DNA of 64,000 nucleotides from CAIKMD01 sp963729935 (GCA_963729935.1 CAVSPW010000005.1:124001-188000); one strand, 5' to 3'; counted from the stretch's first letter, positions 36,446 through 45,289 are shown. Notes: generated by a model not told the origin, from the sequence alone. A program made the numbers and translations.

Positions 36446-36474
36446 AGTTATTCATAGCGATATCGCTATGTCAA
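36446..36474 (-). promoter_or_regulatory. Promoter with palindromic operator in the -35/-10 spacer
   Basis: On the minus strand a consensus -35 (TTGACA, 36474-36469) is followed after exactly 17 bases by ATAACT (36451-36446) as a weak -10. The spacer is almost filled by the perfect 18-base palindrome CATAGCGATATCGCTATG (36453-36470). An operator between -35 and -10 would block polymerase; the XRE protein encoded about 50 bp downstream is the obvious candidate. Assignment is inference. Confidence 0.65.
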
Positions 36475-36834
36475 CCCTTCTTATTACCGCTTCAGCCATA
36501 GGGAGCCGGGATGACGCGGCCGCACGCAGCCGGCGCGTCCATGCCGCCAGGCTTTCACCCAAGCGGCGGCCGACGTATCGGCACGAGCGAAGGCGGGAAT
36601 GCGCTGGAACTGACACACAAAGATCACGAGACAGGGCGGAAGGCGGCGATTACGTCTGAGAGGTGCAGGAATGGCACGATCCGTCGAAAGACGGTCGCGC
36701 CCCATGCCAACACAGCCTGGGATGCCGTCGCTTGATCGCCGTTGGCCCGTTTCCCGCACCTTGCAAAGAGCGGCATCCGTGCGAGCCCACCGAGCAACCG
36801 GCCTCCACCGGCCGATCAATCGGGAGGTTATCGT
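36475..36834. other. Intergenic, no gene seen
   Basis: 360 bases without an open frame I can support. The only signal is GGGAGG just before the small gene at 36835. A promoter for that gene should lie here but is not obvious. Confidence 0.5.
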
Positions 36835-37032
36835 ATGGCGGTCTATTGGTGCCGATTTCTCGACCGCGAAGGCCGGGTCTATGGCGCCGAGAAATTCATT
36901 TGCGCCAATGTCGAAGCGGCGATCGCCAAAGCGCGAAGCATCCTCGTCGATGGCGAGGGCTGCGGCTTCGAAATCTGGGAACACGCGACGCGCGTCCATC
37001 TCGAGCAACCCTCGACCGAGCGCGCGCGGTAG
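36835..37032 (+). CDS. Small conserved-looking hypothetical protein
   Basis: 65 residues: MAVYWCRFLDREGRVYGAEK then alternating helix and strand (VEAAIAKARSILVDGEGCGFEIWEHATRVHLE). GGGAGG stands 7-8 bases before the ATG. Reads like a compact alpha/beta protein with no signal peptide. Function unknown; convergent with the RraA-like gene. Confidence 0.6.
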   Translation: MAVYWCRFLDREGRVYGAEKFICANVEAAIAKARSILVDGEGCGFEIWEHATRVHLEQPSTERAR

Positions 37033-37104
37033 GGCGTGATCCGCCGGCGGCGGATCGATGGGCGCTCCAGCGCGTCCGGGCCGGGACGATGGTCTTCGGC
37101 GCCG

Positions 37105-37815
37105 TCAGACATGGCCGTATTTTTTCAGCGCCGCCTTCAAGCTCAGGCCTCGGCCAAGCTCGGCGCGCAATTCCTCCTCCTGCCGGGTCAACCCTTCGGC
37201 TTCGGTCAGCACACCTTCGACGCAAGCGCGGGGAATGACGATCACGCCGTCTTCATCGCCCAGGACGAAATCGCCCGGATTGACGACGACCCGTCTTGCC
37301 GTTGCCCCGGCGAGATAGACCGGTTCCTGCCATGCTTTCACGCGCCAGCGGCCGATCGATTGGATCGGCGTGCGGTATCGCGCATAGACCGGAAATTTGT
37401 GATGACCGAGCCAGCGAATGTCGCGAATCCCGCCATCCACCAGCGCGCCGACGCAGCCGCGCTCTTTCATGCCGAGCGCGATCAGCTCGCCGAAATAGCA
37501 CACGCCCTCCCCGTCCCCGCTCCAGACGCTGACTTGGCCGGCCGAGAGGCCCTCGCACGCCGCCATTTTCTCGGGATCGCCGTCGCCCTCATAGGGCGTC
37601 ATCTGCCCCTCGATCGTGTAGGCCCAGCCGGCGAGCTTGCCGGCATCGGCCGGAAAGGGAACGAAGGCCGAGGCCAAGCCCTGATCGGGCAGGCCGATCC
37701 GATCGAGGACATCGGCGACATTCGACGTATCGATGCCGAGAAACCGCTCGCGAATGCGCTTTTCGTCCAGCGCGCCGGCCGCCGCTTTTTCCGGTGTCCC
37801 GGGATCGCCACTCAT
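37105..37815 (-). CDS. RraA-family protein (HMG aldolase-like)
   Basis: 236 residues. Family members are 4-hydroxy-4-methyl-2-oxoglutarate/oxaloacetate aldolases or the RNase E inhibitor RraA. Conserved VADVLDRIG, the loop GELIALGMKERGCVGALVDGGIRDIRWL with the GG-R-D motif of the divalent-metal active site, and VVVNPGDFVLGDEDGVIVIP. The N- and C-terminal extensions and the catabolic setting favour an aldolase/decarboxylase over RNase regulation. 4 bp after nadX. Confidence 0.88.
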   Translation of the reverse strand: MSGDPGTPEKAAAGALDEKRIRERFLGIDTSNVADVLDRIGLPDQGLASAFVPFPADAGKLAGWAYTIEGQMTPYEGDGDPEKMAACEGLSAGQVSVWSGDGEGVCYFGELIALGMKERGCVGALVDGGIRDIRWLGHHKFPVYARYRTPIQSIGRWRVKAWQEPVYLAGATARRVVVNPGDFVLGDEDGVIVIPRACVEGVLTEAEGLTRQEEELRAELGRGLSLKAALKKYGHV

Positions 37816-37819
37816 CGCA

Positions 37820-38680
37820 TCACCCTACTCTCAATTCCGTCCGGAGCTTGCGCAAGGTCGAGAGCACGCTCAACGCGGTCATGCGTCCGGTCTTGGGGTT
37901 CTCGCTCGGAATGTTCTCGATGGTCATATCCAATCTTGCGGCATCGGAATCGACCAGAATGCGATGGATGTTGCGGCTGATTCCGGGATCGGCCCAAACC
38001 TCGATCCGGGTCTCGTCCGGTCCCACCCCCGCCAGCGACAAGGCCACCGCGACGTTGAGATTGGCCGGAAACCCGATCGCGGCTTCGCGCGCGCTACCTT
38101 CGAAGACGCGCATCGGCTCGCGAATGCCGGAAATATCGATCCGGTTTTCTTCGAGATAAGGAGCGCCGGACAGGCCGGCGATGGGTTTGCGCGTGATCAT
38201 GCGGACGGAATGGATCGTCCCCTCGGCGGCGGCCGAGACCGCATCCAATCCGAGCAGGGCGCCGCTCGGAACGATGATCTGGCCGCCATGCCGGCGCGCG
38301 AGATCGATCAAATCCGGCAAGCGCAGCAGGGCGCCGACGCTGAGGACGATGACCGACTTGCCGGCGGCGAGCGCGGGACGCGCGATCCGGTCCAAGAGCG
38401 CGGCCGGCGCGCATTCGACCACCAGATCCGCCAAGCGCGGCAGCGATTCGATCGGCAAAACCGGCACATCGATGCCGAGATCCGCAAGCTCGCGCGCGGC
38501 CTTGGCGTCGTCACGCGACGCGACCGCCACCAAGCCGACGCCCGGGATCGCGCCCGCGGCCAATTTCCGGGCAACCGCTTTTCCGATCGAGCCGAAGCCC
38601 GCGATCGCGACCTTCAAGCGAATTCCGGGCGCGGGCGGCGATGCGCGCTCGATTCGCTTCTCGGCCGTTGCCATGCCCAT
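37820..38680 (-). CDS. nadX: L-aspartate dehydrogenase-like protein
   Basis: 286 residues, aspartate dehydrogenase (DUF108) family: VAIAGFGSIGKAVARKLAAG (NAD-binding), VVECAPAALL, then IIVPSGALLGLDAVSAAAEG and FPANLNVAVALSLAGVGPDETRIEVWADP with the expected catalytic region. It would oxidise aspartate to iminoaspartate, for NAD synthesis or amino-acid catabolism; no nadA/nadC is near, so the latter is as likely. ATG 38674 is a possible alternative start. Paired with the RraA-like gene. Confidence 0.85.
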   Translation of the reverse strand: MGMATAEKRIERASPPAPGIRLKVAIAGFGSIGKAVARKLAAGAIPGVGLVAVASRDDAKAARELADLGIDVPVLPIESLPRLADLVVECAPAALLDRIARPALAAGKSVIVLSVGALLRLPDLIDLARRHGGQIIVPSGALLGLDAVSAAAEGTIHSVRMITRKPIAGLSGAPYLEENRIDISGIREPMRVFEGSAREAAIGFPANLNVAVALSLAGVGPDETRIEVWADPGISRNIHRILVDSDAARLDMTIENIPSENPKTGRMTALSVLSTLRKLRTELRVG

Positions 38681-38930
38681 CGCGCCACCGATTCTGGTCT
38701 GAACCAGCGGAAGCTTATCTTTTGTTGCAGCCGCTCACAAACCCGTTCTGTTCGGCGAGCGGGTGAATGCCAACCTTGCAAGACAAGTGCCCGGCTTTCG
38801 CCGCTCCGCTGGGGTCTATCATGACAAGCGACCTTGTGTTGAACGTCGCCTTGGCTTGGCGCGGCGGGGCCGGGGGGCGAAGCCCGCCGCCAGCCATCCG
38901 CCCTGACGGAGCGAAGGCTTCTTCACCTGC

Positions 38931-39767
38931 CTACCCCGTCGGATATCTCTGTGCGCTCCCTTCGGCGATCTCTTCCGTGCGAACCATGAAACTGACAAGG
39001 GTGTTCGGGCCGAAAGTACTGCTGATCGCGACATCGGCCGCATCGCGCCCCCGTGCAATCAGCACCCGCCCGATTCGCGGCACGTTGTTTCGCGGGTCGA
39101 AAGTGTACCACCGCCCCCCAAGATACGCCTCGAACCAGCCGGCGAAGTCCATCGGCGCGTAAGGCGGCGGCACGCCGATATCGCCGAGAAAACCCGTGCA
39201 ATAGCGCGCCGGAATGTTCATGCAGCGGCAAAACGCGATCGCGAGATGCGCATAGTCGCGGCAGACGCCCTTGCGCTCATTGTATGCCTCCCACGCCGTC
39301 CGTGTCGGGCGAGCGTGCTCACAGCCGAACGCAAGATGATGATGCAAGAAATCGCAAATCGCCTGAACGCGCCCCCAACCGGTCGCAGAACGCTCGAACA
39401 GATCCCACGCGATTTGCGACAGGCGATCGGTCTCGCAATACCGGCTGCCCAAGAGAAAGACCAGAGTCTGTTCAGGCAAGTCCTGCACAAGATGCCGCCA
39501 GGCGGAGGGAACGACTTCGTCCGGCATCCCGCTGTCCCGCACGATCGCGTTGCTCGCGATCCGAATTCGTCCCTTGGGAGCGACGATGCGCGTGCACCAG
39601 TTCCCAAAGGCATCGCGGTAGGACCTGATGGGGAGCGACGGATCGGTTGTCAGATAGTCCGGCACGACGAGATCGGAGGCACGCGTATAATGGACGTTCA
39701 ACGTCAAAATCATCGGTGTCGGCTGCGGACAGTCGTAGATCAGCTCATAGCCGACCCGGATTTGCAT
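38931..39767 (-). CDS. Transglutaminase-like family protein
   Basis: 278 residues. N-terminal beta-rich domain (about 1-110), then a transglutaminase/protease core: catalytic Cys in NERKGVCRDYAHLAIAF, and Asp in GGRWYTFDPRNN. The His expected between them (usually HAWFE) is replaced: DFAGWFEAYLGG. I recall subfamily members with AAWFE here, so this may be a subgroup feature, but classical Cys-His-Asp chemistry is doubtful. No signal peptide. Alone on this strand; no partner gene recognised. Confidence 0.88.
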   Translation of the reverse strand: MQIRVGYELIYDCPQPTPMILTLNVHYTRASDLVVPDYLTTDPSLPIRSYRDAFGNWCTRIVAPKGRIRIASNAIVRDSGMPDEVVPSAWRHLVQDLPEQTLVFLLGSRYCETDRLSQIAWDLFERSATGWGRVQAICDFLHHHLAFGCEHARPTRTAWEAYNERKGVCRDYAHLAIAFCRCMNIPARYCTGFLGDIGVPPPYAPMDFAGWFEAYLGGRWYTFDPRNNVPRIGRVLIARGRDAADVAISSTFGPNTLVSFMVRTEEIAEGSAQRYPTG

Positions 39768-40278
39768 GACAGGCCTCGATCTCTCCTTCCGCGGCCCTCA
39801 ATAGGCCCGGCATCGAGCAGCGCCACCCGAGAAATGATTCCTCCTGCGTCAGTCTCTCGCATCGACGGGTTTCGTCGAGCGTGCTCGCCCTCGCATCCAA
39901 CCCAGGCACCGACGAAAGAACCACGTGCAATCATCATACCAAAAAGATATCGCGCGTCGGCAACATATCGTCGGGTCACGTGATTGAATTGCGTTTGATA
40001 AAGATAAGTCTGTGCTCAAAAGAAAGGCAGCGCGCTCACACCAATAACGACACCGGTGTGTGACACGACATTGTACAAATATCTCCACCGGTGACGGCGG
40101 GTTGGTCCCGAAGCGCCAATCATTCGACGCCGCGACCGATCATGCGGCGATCGAGAACACCCGCTTGTAAGAAGCGCCGATCGTCCCCATATAATCAACA
40201 TCGCGGGCAAGGATCTGAATCTGGGCACCTGCGGCAGAGAGGGACGCGCACTCCCGCCTAAAAGCGAAGGTGCACATC
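39768..40278. other. Intergenic, no gene seen
   Basis: 511 bases upstream of a cluster of small genes. I find no supported frame, RNA or clear repeat; two ACCGGTG copies (near 40052 and 40088) are the only visible pattern. Presumably contains the promoters of the divergent transglutaminase-like gene and of the small-gene cluster. Confidence 0.5.
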
Positions 40279-40368
40279 ATGACCTCCTGGTTCGTCCCGC
40301 CGATCGTCGTTCCCGTCTTTTTTGTTCTCCTGATCGCGGCCTACGCGCTTTACCGCGCATCGACGTGA
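40279..40368 (+). CDS. 29-residue single-helix membrane peptide
   Basis: MTSWFVPPIVVPVFFVLLIA followed by AYALYRAST: one membrane helix with a short C-terminal tail. GAAGG lies 8 bases before the ATG. The next gene starts 3 bases after the stop, which supports it as a coding unit of the cluster. Function unknown. Confidence 0.5.
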   Translation: MTSWFVPPIVVPVFFVLLIAAYALYRAST

Positions 40369-40371
40369 TCC

Positions 40372-40920
40372 GTGGGCGGAATTGAAGCGAAATTGCCTCC
40401 GGCCTTCTCGCTGCTCAAATCCGAGTTCAATGACTTTCTGTTCGCGACGATCGGCGAGGAGAATAACGACACGCCTCTCACCGTCCTCTCCGCGCTTGCG
40501 CGGACAGGCATCGATCCCTGGGAGGAGTCGGCCCGCCTCGCGCAATCACCGACCGAGACGGCGACGCTGAGATTGGCGTCGATCATTTCAGGGCTCCCGA
40601 ACGGACGATGGGCGCCGTCCGATGCCGGGATGATCGCTGCGCGCTTGATCGCGCTCTTGCCGGCGAAACGAGGCTTGCAAGTGCTGCCCTTGGCGATCGC
40701 CCGGAGTCGAGGTCCGTCGCGGTCTCGGATCACGTTGCTTCTGTTCTTTGCGGTCCTGGGCGGCTTGATCGTTTTCGCCATCGCAAATCGTGCGCGCTCG
40801 ACGGAACTCGTCGAAGCGAACGGTCCGACCCCCGCCCTCTCATCCGCCGCGCCCGTCCGCGTCGCGGCAACCCTGTCGATGTCGATGAACTTCCGCCAAA
40901 TATGGAGTGAAGCCTCATGA
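40372..40920 (+). CDS. Hypothetical protein with one membrane helix
   Basis: 182 residues from GTG 40372. The soluble N-terminal part (FNDFLFATIGEENNDTPLTVLSALARTGIDPWEESARLA) resembles a type I recall in rhizobial genomes, where FNDFLYAPIGE..NG.PLSVLSALAR is typical. A transmembrane helix follows near residues 122-138 (ITLLLFFAVLGGLIVFAIA). Function unknown. It overlaps the next gene by 4 bases. Confidence 0.7.
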   Translation: MGGIEAKLPPAFSLLKSEFNDFLFATIGEENNDTPLTVLSALARTGIDPWEESARLAQSPTETATLRLASIISGLPNGRWAPSDAGMIAARLIALLPAKRGLQVLPLAIARSRGPSRSRITLLLFFAVLGGLIVFAIANRARSTELVEANGPTPALSSAAPVRVAATLSMSMNFRQIWSEAS

Positions 40921-41102
40921 TTGCTCATAAATACAAGATCGGCCGGACCGTCGAGTTTGTCCCGAGCGATCTTCGCCTGACGCCGCTGGGCCGATTTGAG
41001 ATTATGCGCGCGCTGCCCATCGAGCATGGGATCGCCCAGTACCGGATCAAATCGCTCAAGGACGGTCACCAGCGTGTCGCCATGGAAAGCGACCTCACCT
41101 AA
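40917..41102 (+). CDS. 61-residue conserved hypothetical protein
   Basis: MIAHKYKIGRTVEFVPSDLR, then RALPIEHGIAQYRIKSLKDGHQRVAMESDL: a small beta-rich protein like ones I recall in rhizobia. ATGA overlap with the upstream stop and TAATG overlap with the downstream start show tight coupling. Confidence 0.65.
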   Translation: MIAHKYKIGRTVEFVPSDLRLTPLGRFEIMRALPIEHGIAQYRIKSLKDGHQRVAMESDLT

Positions 41103-41374
41103 TGGCCGAGCCAATCACAGCGGTGAGAGAGCCCAAGGAAGACCCCGGTATCACCCGGCTCGATATCGACCGGTATCGTCGATTGCTAAAACTCGATCTG
41201 GACGATGCGAGGCGGGCAGAGACGCTCGCGCTCCTGGTCGAGGCGGAGACCCGATTGTCCGCCCGCCTGACACGCGAAAAATGGGAATATTCGATCCCGG
41301 CGGAGGCGCCCGCCCCCTCTTCTGGCGCCGCGGACCGGACGATCCTCGAGGCGCCCAAGGCCGGACGAGGTTAA
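41102..41374 (+). CDS. 90-residue hypothetical protein
   Basis: Mostly helical and charged: DIDRYRRLLKLDLDDARRAETLALLVEAETRLSARL, with a disordered C-terminal tail. Starts one base inside the upstream stop (TAATG). No domain recognised. Confidence 0.55.
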   Translation: MAEPITAVREPKEDPGITRLDIDRYRRLLKLDLDDARRAETLALLVEAETRLSARLTREKWEYSIPAEAPAPSSGAADRTILEAPKAGRG

Positions 41375-41428
41375 CCTCCAAGGAATGAAAACCAAATTTA
41401 AGCCACGTTTCCGGAAGGCTCATTGATC

Positions 41429-41656
41429 ATGGCGCCCAAGCAACCGCAAATCGGAAACCGATATCGCAACGTCGGAACCGCTTTCCGCAACGCCGTCTGG
41501 ATCTTGACGGAGATCTTCACCAGCCGCGACGGCATCGAGCATGCGCGTCTCGTCTCCGTGGGCGACGCAGCGGAGCGCAAGACACTGGCCGTTTCCGTCA
41601 TCGTCGACACGAAACGTTTCGTCTTGATGGAGACTCGCGACAGCCTCGCCGGCTGA
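41429..41656 (+). CDS. 75-residue hypothetical protein
   Basis: MAPKQPQIGNRYRNVGTAFR, NAVWILTEIFTSRDGIEHARLVSVGDAAERKTLAVSVIVD: compact beta-strand pattern. GGAAGG at 41412-41417 precedes the ATG by 11 bases; TTG 41423 is possible. Last of the five small genes. Function unknown. Confidence 0.55.
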   Translation: MAPKQPQIGNRYRNVGTAFRNAVWILTEIFTSRDGIEHARLVSVGDAAERKTLAVSVIVDTKRFVLMETRDSLAG

Positions 41657-41856
41657 CCGGGCGAGGCTGCGTCTTTCAACGGCAGCCCGCGCAGCCCGAG
41701 GCGATATGGTGAACGGTGATCGATCTGTGACCCCGCGAAAGGCGCCGCGAGCGCACGCGAATTCGTAAGCGATTCATAAGAGTCTGAACGCTAAGGATAG
41801 GCAGCGGGCGATTAGGCACCCTGGTCACGCCCCTGGCGCGATGGAATGGTCACGAC

Positions 41857-42024
41857 ATGCAACATCCGGGCATCATCGCTTTTCTTTGCGTCCTCACCCT
41901 CCTGTGGTTGTGGCAGCGAAAGCCAATCAACCGGATGACGCGGCTCGAGCTGCGCGCGCTCGTCGTCTGCCACGCCTTCGTGGCTGCCGCTTTCAAGCTC
42001 CTGTCGCGCATCCTGCGCGGTTAG
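41857..42024 (+). CDS. 55-residue putative membrane protein
   Basis: MQHPGIIAFLCVLTLLWLWQ forms a membrane helix, then a basic amphipathic stretch (RKPINRMTRLELRALVV) and a second hydrophobic patch. No strong ribosome site. Plausible but unproven small membrane protein. Confidence 0.4.
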   Translation: MQHPGIIAFLCVLTLLWLWQRKPINRMTRLELRALVVCHAFVAAAFKLLSRILRG

Positions 42025-42362
42025 CCGGCGCCCGGAGCCGAGAGCCGCGAAAATTTCATCGCGTTGGTGCCGATTGCAATGCGCAGGCGCTTCGTGGCCC
42101 TATCGGCCGGCGAAGCCGGGATGCAAGGCAGGCACACAATCAAAATAACGCGCTCCGGAATCGAAGCGCGAAAAACGAGCTACCCTGCTCATTCGATTGT
42201 GGCAGCGGGGGAGCGCTACCAGCGTTATTCCGGGCTGGTTTCTGCACGAACTCCCAGGGTGCCGCGTCCCTCGTAAGTTCAAAAGACGGGATACGTTGCT
42301 GCGTTCTATGGTGATCCAATTCGAACTCTCGACTTGGACCGCCTTCGACAGGACGGGCCGGA
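42025..42362. other. Intergenic with imperfect hairpin
   Basis: 338 bases without a supported gene. Contains GGCAGCG-GGGGAG-CGCTACC at 42201-42220, an imperfect copy of the hairpin at 45512-45537. Confidence 0.5.
42200..42220. repeat. Imperfect hairpin resembling the tRNA 3' end
   Basis: TGGCAGCGGGGGAG (42200-42213) matches, with one change, the complement of the 3' end of the split tRNA (47184-47197) and the copy at 45514-45527; it continues CGCTACC to form a 7-bp stem with one mismatch. Confidence 0.5.
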
Positions 42363-43415
42363 TCACGATCCCATGTCGGCCGGCATGACTGTTACCAGCC
42401 TGGTGCCGGGAAGAGCGCCGAGTTTGACTCGGTCAAGATTGGCGTCTCGCAGGTTTGCATCGAGCAGATCGGCTCCCCGCAGGTCGGCCTGGGCGAGATC
42501 GGCGCCTTGCAGGTTGGCGCCCGTGAGTTTCGCGGCCATTAACAGCGTGCCGCATAGCCGTGCCCGCACGAGGAGCGAAAGCTCCAGTTTGGCGGCTACG
42601 AGATTGGCGCCGGATAAATCGACATCGGTAAGGTCGCAGCCGGTGAAGTCTGCCTGCTGCCCTTTGCGGCCGTCGCTGGATGCCCAGAGATCATGCTTAT
42701 GGAGGCGGCTCTTGAGCGCATCGGGCGTCAATCTTGCCTTGCTGACATGGGCGCCGCTGAGTTCGAGATTTTTCAAAGTATCAGCGCTGACGATGGCGCC
42801 GCGCAGGTCGGCGTCTGCAAGCCGTGCACCGGTCATGTTGAGGTCGATGAGCTCGGCGCCGCGAAAGCCCGCGCCGCGCAGATCGGCCCCGGCGAAGTTG
42901 GTCGCTTCCACGAACGCGCCGCTGAAATCCGCCGCCTTGAGTTTGGCGCCGCCCATGTTGGTGCCGCGCAGCATTGCGCCGACAAACCTGCTGCCGCGCT
43001 CATCGTCGATCGTGACTTCCTCCGAAATGATGCTGGCCTGACGCATGTCTGTGCCGGACATCTGGGTGCCCGTAAGATCGGCGCGGTCGAACCTCGCGCC
43101 CCGCATATCGGCACGCTCGAAATCGGCTCCGGAAAGGTTCGCATTGTCGAAATTCGCGGCGAATATATTGGCGCGGCGGAAAATGGCCCCGCGCAAATCA
43201 GCGCCCGCGAAGTTACAGGCGACCAGTTCCGCGTCCGTGAAGTCCATGCCGCGGAAATCGAGCCCGCTTAAATCGCATTGCCGCAACATCGTGCGCACGG
43301 CATCGCGCTGGGCCAATACATAGCGCTTATGCTGAGCTTGCAGACGAGCAAGCATTGCTTGATCGAATCGAAGTTTGGTAATGGCGGTGCTGGCGCCATT
43401 GTTGTCCGGACGCAT
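42363..43415 (-). CDS. Pentapeptide-repeat protein
   Basis: 350 residues from ATG 43415 (MRPDNNGAST). After a helical segment (about 15-45) there are two long runs of A(D/N)LXX-type pentapeptides (for example CDLSGLDFRGMDF, ANLSGADFERADMRGARFD, ANLQGADLAQADLRGADLLD), interrupted near residues 205-265 by a non-repeat linker with KSRLHKHDLWASSDGRKG. Such right-handed quadrilateral helices mediate protein interactions or mimic DNA; no specific target can be inferred. Confidence 0.9.
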   Translation of the reverse strand: MRPDNNGASTAITKLRFDQAMLARLQAQHKRYVLAQRDAVRTMLRQCDLSGLDFRGMDFTDAELVACNFAGADLRGAIFRRANIFAANFDNANLSGADFERADMRGARFDRADLTGTQMSGTDMRQASIISEEVTIDDERGSRFVGAMLRGTNMGGAKLKAADFSGAFVEATNFAGADLRGAGFRGAELIDLNMTGARLADADLRGAIVSADTLKNLELSGAHVSKARLTPDALKSRLHKHDLWASSDGRKGQQADFTGCDLTDVDLSGANLVAAKLELSLLVRARLCGTLLMAAKLTGANLQGADLAQADLRGADLLDANLRDANLDRVKLGALPGTRLVTVMPADMGS

Positions 43416-43476
43416 TTTGAATGCTCCTATGAAGATTGTTCCCGGATCCCCCGAATGGCCGGTTGAAACGTAAAGC

Positions 43477-43737
43477 CTACCCGCCGAAAGGTTTGATCCG
43501 GCGGACAAGGTCCTGCGCGGGCCGCTGGGTCGAGCCCGCATCCTGAAAGGCATCTTCGATCATTCGGCTGAGCGGCTCCGCGGCAAGCTTGATTGCCCTG
43601 TAGATCGCTTCGCCGTACCGCTCATCGGCACCACACTCGCAACAGGCGATCGTGTCATCCGGCTCGGGATTGTCGGGGAGAACGAATTGGTCGCTTCCGC
43701 ATTGTTCGCAGCGAATGATCTTCCTCTTGTCCGACAT
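43477..43737 (-). CDS. Small zinc-ribbon protein
   Basis: 86 residues from ATG 43737. Two Cys pairs, CEQCG and CCECG, about 21 residues apart, form a zinc ribbon near the N-terminus; the rest is a helical tail (AIKLAAEPLSRMIEDAFQD). Similar small zinc-ribbon proteins occur in prophages and islands. Function unknown; 61 bp upstream of the pentapeptide gene. Confidence 0.7.
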   Translation of the reverse strand: MSDKRKIIRCEQCGSDQFVLPDNPEPDDTIACCECGADERYGEAIYRAIKLAAEPLSRMIEDAFQDAGSTQRPAQDLVRRIKPFGG

Positions 43738-44287
43738 GGGCCCCACTCCCGAGCTTGGCGAGCGATCGCACACTCAAAACTTGAAAAAAACATTTAGTCT
43801 CGAAATCCTATTTATCGCCATCTTTTTCGTCGGAGATTTGGCCGGTATTTGTCACGCTTTTTCATCGGTTCCGCTTACGCCAGAACGTTAGGTGCGCCCC
43901 ACCAGGCGGCAGACGCGCAATCGGCAAATGTCCTTCGGCGCCGCCGCCATCATGCTCGCGCCGCTTCGTCTCCCTCCGATTTTTCTGCGTTGCAGAGCTA
44001 CGGGCCAACCGGGCCCGAGGCCGAGGCGAAATCGAACACATTATCTCAATACTCGGACACATTTGAGCCAATGGCGAGCGGTCCCGCGACCGGCGCGACC
44101 GTCATAACTCAACTTTAACACGGCCGCCGCTTACTCGGCGGTAACAGCAATCCAACCTGATCGTAGCATCTGCTCGCCGCGGGCGTTTCCTTGCCCGCGA
44201 GTTTTCGTGTGCTTTTCACGGACGCACGGTTCGATTTCCAAGAACCCCAAGAGGCGATGGAGAATCCGTCTGCGGCAACCTAACGCC
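43738..44287. other. Intergenic, no gene seen
   Basis: 550 bases between the divergent zinc-ribbon and MotB-like genes, noticeably less GC-rich near 43770-43870. No supported frame or RNA. Confidence 0.5.
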
Positions 44288-45289
44288 ATGGTGAAAAAGC
44301 CCAAGGCCTCGATCATCGTGATCAAGAAGGTCAAGAAGGGCGGCCGCCCTGCCGCCCAACATGGCGGTGCCTGGAAGGTCGCCTATGCCGATTTCGTGAC
44401 GGCGATGATGGCGTTCTTTTTGCTGCTGTGGCTGTTGAGCACGACCACCGACGTACAGAAGCGCGCCATCGCCGAGTATTTCGACCCGACGCTGACCTCG
44501 GAATCGATGAGCGGCGCGGGTGGCGTGCTCGGCGGCCAGACGATGGGGAAGCCGGGCAGCGAGCCGACCCCGCCTTCTCAGCCGAATTTCAGCGTCAGCA
44601 TCGCCATACCGACGCAGCCAACCACCGTCGATGACGCCGATGGCGGTGCCAACACCGATGAAGTCTACGATCGCGCCGCGCCGCCGGTCGAAACGGACAA
44701 GCCCCGAAACCTGACCGACGACGAACTCCAAAAACAGCTCGCCAGGAGTGAACAGCGCCGCTTCGACGAAGCTAAAAATGAGATCGAGCAGGCCCTGAGG
44801 GAGGTCCCCGAACTGCAAGCGCTCGCCGAGAATTTGTTCATCGACGAGACATCCCAGGGATTGCGCATCCAGATCGTCGATCGGAACAAGATGCCGATGT
44901 ATGCCTTGGGCTCAGCCGAAATGCTCGACCCGGCAAAGAAACTCCTGGCGCTCGTGACGCAGGTGATCGACAGGCTGCCGAACAAAATCTCGATCGCCGG
45001 CCACACCGATTCGACTCAATACGCGTTGAGCGCGAGATACACCAACTGGGAGCTTAGCGCCGACCGTGCCAATGCGAGCCGACGCGAATTCCTAGCCGAC
45101 GGACTGCCGGCCAACCGGATCGCGCGCGTCGCCGGCGAGGCCGACCGGGACCCGCTCGACAAGGGCGATCGGACCGCGCCGCGCAACCGGCGGATCAGCA
45201 TCGTCTTGCTCCGCGAGACGAATGACGATCCCGCCGCTGCCGCACCGCCCCGCGGCCCAATCACGCGAGCCGCGTCAGCGAACCCATAA
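44288..45289 (+). CDS. MotB/OmpA-like protein, orphan
   Basis: 333 residues from ATG 44288 (MVKKPKAS). A lysine-rich cytoplasmic tail, then the MotB_plug and single membrane helix GAWKVAYADFVTAMMAFFLLLWLLS with the proton-channel Asp (YADF). A Gly/Pro linker follows, then an OmpA_C peptidoglycan-binding domain (GLRIQIVD, ISIAGHTDSTQY, LSADRANASRREFL, RNRRISIVLL). A stator needs MotA, which is not in the window, nor are other flagellar genes. Could work with a distant MotA or anchor another envelope system. Confidence 0.92.
   Translation: MVKKPKASIIVIKKVKKGGRPAAQHGGAWKVAYADFVTAMMAFFLLLWLLSTTTDVQKRAIAEYFDPTLTSESMSGAGGVLGGQTMGKPGSEPTPPSQPNFSVSIAIPTQPTTVDDADGGANTDEVYDRAAPPVETDKPRNLTDDELQKQLARSEQRRFDEAKNEIEQALREVPELQALAENLFIDETSQGLRIQIVDRNKMPMYALGSAEMLDPAKKLLALVTQVIDRLPNKISIAGHTDSTQYALSARYTNWELSADRANASRREFLADGLPANRIARVAGEADRDPLDKGDRTAPRNRRISIVLLRETNDDPAAAAPPRGPITRAASANP

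Noticed and set aside
41841..42314. 157-residue plus-strand frame
   Set aside because: Overlaps the better supported 55-aa membrane ORF in another frame and runs through the hairpin; no domain.
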